From contig CABUWB010000071.1 in assembly GCA_902495025.1 (NCBI GenBank), forward strand, positions 1-8,378: a stretch of DNA of 8,378 bases, read 5' to 3'. How positions within the stretch are numbered: position 1 is the first letter of the stretch; each line of letters begins with the position of its first letter. Below the pieces are notes generated by a model. That model had not been told where the DNA came from and searched no databases. It worked only from the letters and a program-made list of their open reading frames with translations. Origin of the DNA: an uncultured Eubacteriales bacterium. Lineage in GTDB: Bacteria; Bacillota; Clostridia; Lachnospirales; CAG-274. Position numbers and translations under genes: made by a program. Below are positions 7,103 to 8,378 of this stretch, in pieces.

Positions 7103-7262
7103 AGTAAACACTGATTAGTTCACTAAAACAGATTTGAGATAAAATTTTTCAGACCAACGAAAATGACCGCAGGCGCAGCCTTTGAGCTGCGTCAAGGGAA
7201 TTTGAGGAAGGTATGGGAAATTTTAGCCAAAACTGTAAAAGATTAATTAATCAGTGGTTACT
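7103..7262 (+). ncRNA. Candidate structured 5' leader RNA (cis-regulatory)
   Basis: The leader of the HPr-like gene can fold into one long rod. The basal stem pairs 7103-7120 with 7245-7262 (17 of 18 positions, one A/G mismatch, one G-U). The middle stem pairs 7129-7136 with 7228-7235 (one A/A mismatch) and 7140-7150 with 7215-7225 (11 continuous pairs, two G-U). Above it, C-GA-AAAU-GA-CC (7158-7168) faces GG-GA-AUUU-GA-G (7196-7206), forming a short helix between two tandem G-A pairs. The apex is an 8-pair hairpin (7172-7179 with 7186-7193, loop CUUUGA). Several pairs are G-U and would be lost as A/C on the other strand, which supports the plus strand. The stem ends 5 bases before the Shine-Dalgarno GGAGG (7268-7272). 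There is no terminator between leader and gene, so control of translation or stability is more likely than attenuation. I do not recognise the family; pairing was done by eye. Confidence 0.6.
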
Positions 7263-7279
7263 GAAATGGAGGAATATTT

Positions 7280-7513
7280 ATGACATCAATTAAGGTTTCT
7301 TTAGATTCAATCGACAAGGTAAAGAATTTTGTAAATGTAATAAACACCTTTGACGGCGACTTTGATTTAGCATCTGGCAGATATGTAATTGACGCTAAGT
7401 CTATTATGGGTATCTTCAGCCTGGATATTTCCAATGCGCTTACACTTGATATTCATGATGACAGCGAGGTTGACGCTGTTAAGAAGGCGCTTGCTGACTA
7501 CATCGTAGGTTAA
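7280..7513 (+). CDS. Degenerate HPr/Crh-like protein lacking the His15 site
   Basis: A 77-residue protein resembling the PTS phosphocarrier HPr. The strongest match is DAKSIMGIFSLDI (38-50), which corresponds to the Ser46 regulatory segment of HPr (KSIMG; Ser41 here), followed by an HPr-like end (TLDIHDDSEVDAVKKALADYIVG). The active-site loop that carries His15 in HPr (typically G-[IL]-H-A-R-P-A) is replaced by DSIDKVKNF, with about 3 residues missing, and the only histidine is His59. It therefore cannot accept phosphate from Enzyme I in the usual way. Regulatory phosphorylation at Ser41 by an HPr kinase remains possible, as for B. subtilis Crh, which has Gln at position 15. GGAGG (7268-7272) lies 7 bases before the ATG. 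The gene has tandem promoters, a long structured leader and its own terminator, so it is regulated as a single gene. Confidence 0.8.
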   Translation: MTSIKVSLDSIDKVKNFVNVINTFDGDFDLASGRYVIDAKSIMGIFSLDISNALTLDIHDDSEVDAVKKALADYIVG

Positions 7514-7529
7514 TTATTACAGAATTTAA

Positions 7530-7559
7530 GGGTGCAGGTGAAAATCTGCACCCTTTTTT
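7530..7559 (+). terminator. Rho-independent terminator after the HPr-like gene
   Basis: GGGTGCAGGT (7530-7539) pairs with ATCTGCACCC (7544-7553), one G-U pair, around a GAAA tetraloop, and is followed at once by TTTTTT (7554-7559). It is a strong intrinsic terminator, 16 bases after the stop codon. It ends only 13 bases before the truA start codon. Confidence 0.9.
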
Positions 7560-7572
7560 CGTGAGGTAAAAT

Positions 7573-8310
7573 ATGCAGAATTATAAAATGATTTTACAAT
7601 ATGAGGGCACACGCTATGACGGCTGGCAAAAGCAGGGCAATACCGACAACACCATTCAGGGCATACTTGAAGGGCTGCTTAACCAAATAAGCGGCGAAAA
7701 CGTCGAGGTAAACGGCAGCGGCAGAACGGATGCAGGCGTACACGCTATGGCACAGTGCGCCAGCTTCAGCCTTGAAAACGCACTTGACTGCAGCAAACTG
7801 AAAGCGGAGCTTAACGCCGCCCTTAACAGGGATATACGCATTTTAAGCATCGAAAATGCACCGCCACGCTTTCACGCAAGGCTTAACGCAAAGGGCAAGT
7901 CCTATACCTACCGTATATGCACAGGTGAAAAGGCTGATGTTTTTAACCGCCATATCATGTATTTGCACCCATGCAGGGCAGATGTTGACAGCATAAAGAA
8001 AGCCGCAGGCTTTCTTGTTGGCAGCCACGATTTTAAGTCTTTCTGCTCAAATAAAAGGATGAAAAAATCCACCGTAAGGGAAATTTATTCAATAGATGTA
8101 AAATACGAAAATGATGTACTGGAGCTGACATTTACAGGCAGCGGCTTTCTCTATAATATGGTAAGAATACTTGCAGGTACTCTGCTTGATGTAGGCACAG
8201 GCAAAATAAGCCCCGACAGCATACCCGCCATTTTGGAAAGCCTTGACAGAAAAAATGCAGGTGCCACACTGCCGTCAGGAGGTTTAATGCTTGATGAGGT
8301 GTATTATTGA
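7573..8310 (+). CDS. truA: tRNA pseudouridine(38-40) synthase
   Basis: A 245-residue enzyme that converts uridines 38-40 in the anticodon stem-loop of many tRNAs to pseudouridine. The family motifs are all present: YEGTRYDGWQKQ (10-21), GSGRTDAGVHA (48-58) with the catalytic Asp53, RFHAR (99-103), KSYTYRI (109-115), GFLYNMVRILAGTLL (191-205) and GGLMLDEVYY at the end. The length is normal. The ATG has a modest ribosome binding site GAGGT (7563-7567) 5 bases upstream. Its 59-base upstream gap is largely filled by the terminator of the HPr-like gene and holds no clear promoter, so truA may depend on read-through or on a promoter inside the upstream gene. No terminator is seen after it within the window. 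Confidence 0.97.
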   Translation: MQNYKMILQYEGTRYDGWQKQGNTDNTIQGILEGLLNQISGENVEVNGSGRTDAGVHAMAQCASFSLENALDCSKLKAELNAALNRDIRILSIENAPPRFHARLNAKGKSYTYRICTGEKADVFNRHIMYLHPCRADVDSIKKAAGFLVGSHDFKSFCSNKRMKKSTVREIYSIDVKYENDVLELTFTGSGFLYNMVRILAGTLLDVGTGKISPDSIPAILESLDRKNAGATLPSGGLMLDEVYY

Positions 8311-8315
8311 ATTAT

Positions 8316-8378
8316 AAATTAGAGTTTAGGGGGATAACGCTGCTGTCGCAGCTACACCTCATCAGTCAGCTAAAGCGG
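8316..8378 (+). repeat. Probable start of an intergenic repeat element, cut by the window edge
   Basis: This non-coding stretch begins 5 bases after the truA stop. It opens with AAATTAGAGTTTA (8316-8328), the inverted copy of the 13-mer at 107-119, then has a small hairpin GCTGC/GCAGC (8339-8343 with 8348-8352) and the string CACCTCATCAGTCAGCT (8356-8372). From memory, strings like this recur in hairpin-rich intergenic repeats of gut Clostridia, but that is not checked. No start codon with a ribosome binding site is seen. Confidence 0.45.

Noticed and set aside
7090..7108. A third copy of the AAATTAGAGTTTA repeat (TAGTTTAGAGTAAAC)
   Set aside because: Only about 7 contiguous bases are shared, which is expected by chance in AT-rich sequence.
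7163..7246. A 27-codon open frame inside the leader (ATG at 7163, TAA at 7244-7246) that could be an upstream peptide
   Set aside because: No Shine-Dalgarno precedes the ATG, and the frame runs through the apical hairpin and both sides of strong stems. The pairing explains the sequence better. Ribosome profiling would settle it.
7241..7252. The perfect palindrome GATTAATTAATC as an operator
   Set aside because: It is AT-rich and lies within the transcribed leader; most of it is explained as the 3' strand of the basal stem.
7103..7262. The leader as a 6S RNA, because it is rod-shaped and of similar length
   Set aside because: It has no terminator of its own, runs straight into a ribosome binding site, and the internal loop has tandem G-A pairs rather than an open promoter-like bubble. 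It is not excluded without a covariance search.

Overview
This window looks like the core genome of a Clostridia (Eubacteriales) bacterium, probably a gut-type Lachnospiraceae or a relative. The evidence is the low-GC gene order yicC-remA-gmk-rpoZ-priA-def-fmt followed by a membrane zinc metallopeptidase, consensus sigma-A promoters, strong GGAGG ribosome binding sites, and a RemA protein (a Firmicutes family). The family-level assignment is inference.

Layout. Bases 1-174 are non-coding and hold a cluster of four short perfect hairpins plus a fifth, longer inverted repeat, probably an intergenic repeat element. Bases 175-6871 form one tightly packed minus-strand gene cluster, read from right to left: yicC (RNase), remA (DNA-binding regulator), gmk (guanylate kinase), rpoZ (RNA polymerase omega), priA (replication restart helicase), def (peptide deformylase), fmt (Met-tRNA formyltransferase), and a YugP-like zinc metallopeptidase after a 91-base gap. 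From yicC to fmt the gaps are only 2 to 35 bases, and several ribosome binding sites lie inside the end of the upstream gene. A perfect TTGACA-17-TATAAT promoter (6922-6950) drives the cluster. coaBC, usually found between rpoZ and priA, is missing.

Bases 6872-7279 are a divergent regulatory region. On the plus strand it carries two tandem sigma-A-like promoters, then a leader of about 200 bases that can fold into one long rod (7103-7262) with a strong basal stem, an AU-rich middle stem, a kink-turn-like tandem G-A module and a GC-rich apical hairpin. The leader ends just before the ribosome binding site of a 77-residue HPr-like protein that keeps the Ser46 region but has lost the His15 active-site loop. 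An intrinsic terminator follows, then truA (tRNA pseudouridine synthase) with no obvious promoter of its own. The last 68 bases are non-coding, share a 13-base sequence in inverted orientation with the left edge, and look like the start of another intergenic repeat.

The minus-strand operon groups translation start (def, fmt), nucleotide and RNA metabolism (gmk, yicC), transcription (rpoZ) and replication restart (priA): ordinary growth-linked housekeeping. The least ordinary part is the structured leader joined to the degenerate HPr-like gene. I could not match the leader to a known RNA family by eye, and it is the best candidate here for an undescribed cis-regulatory RNA.
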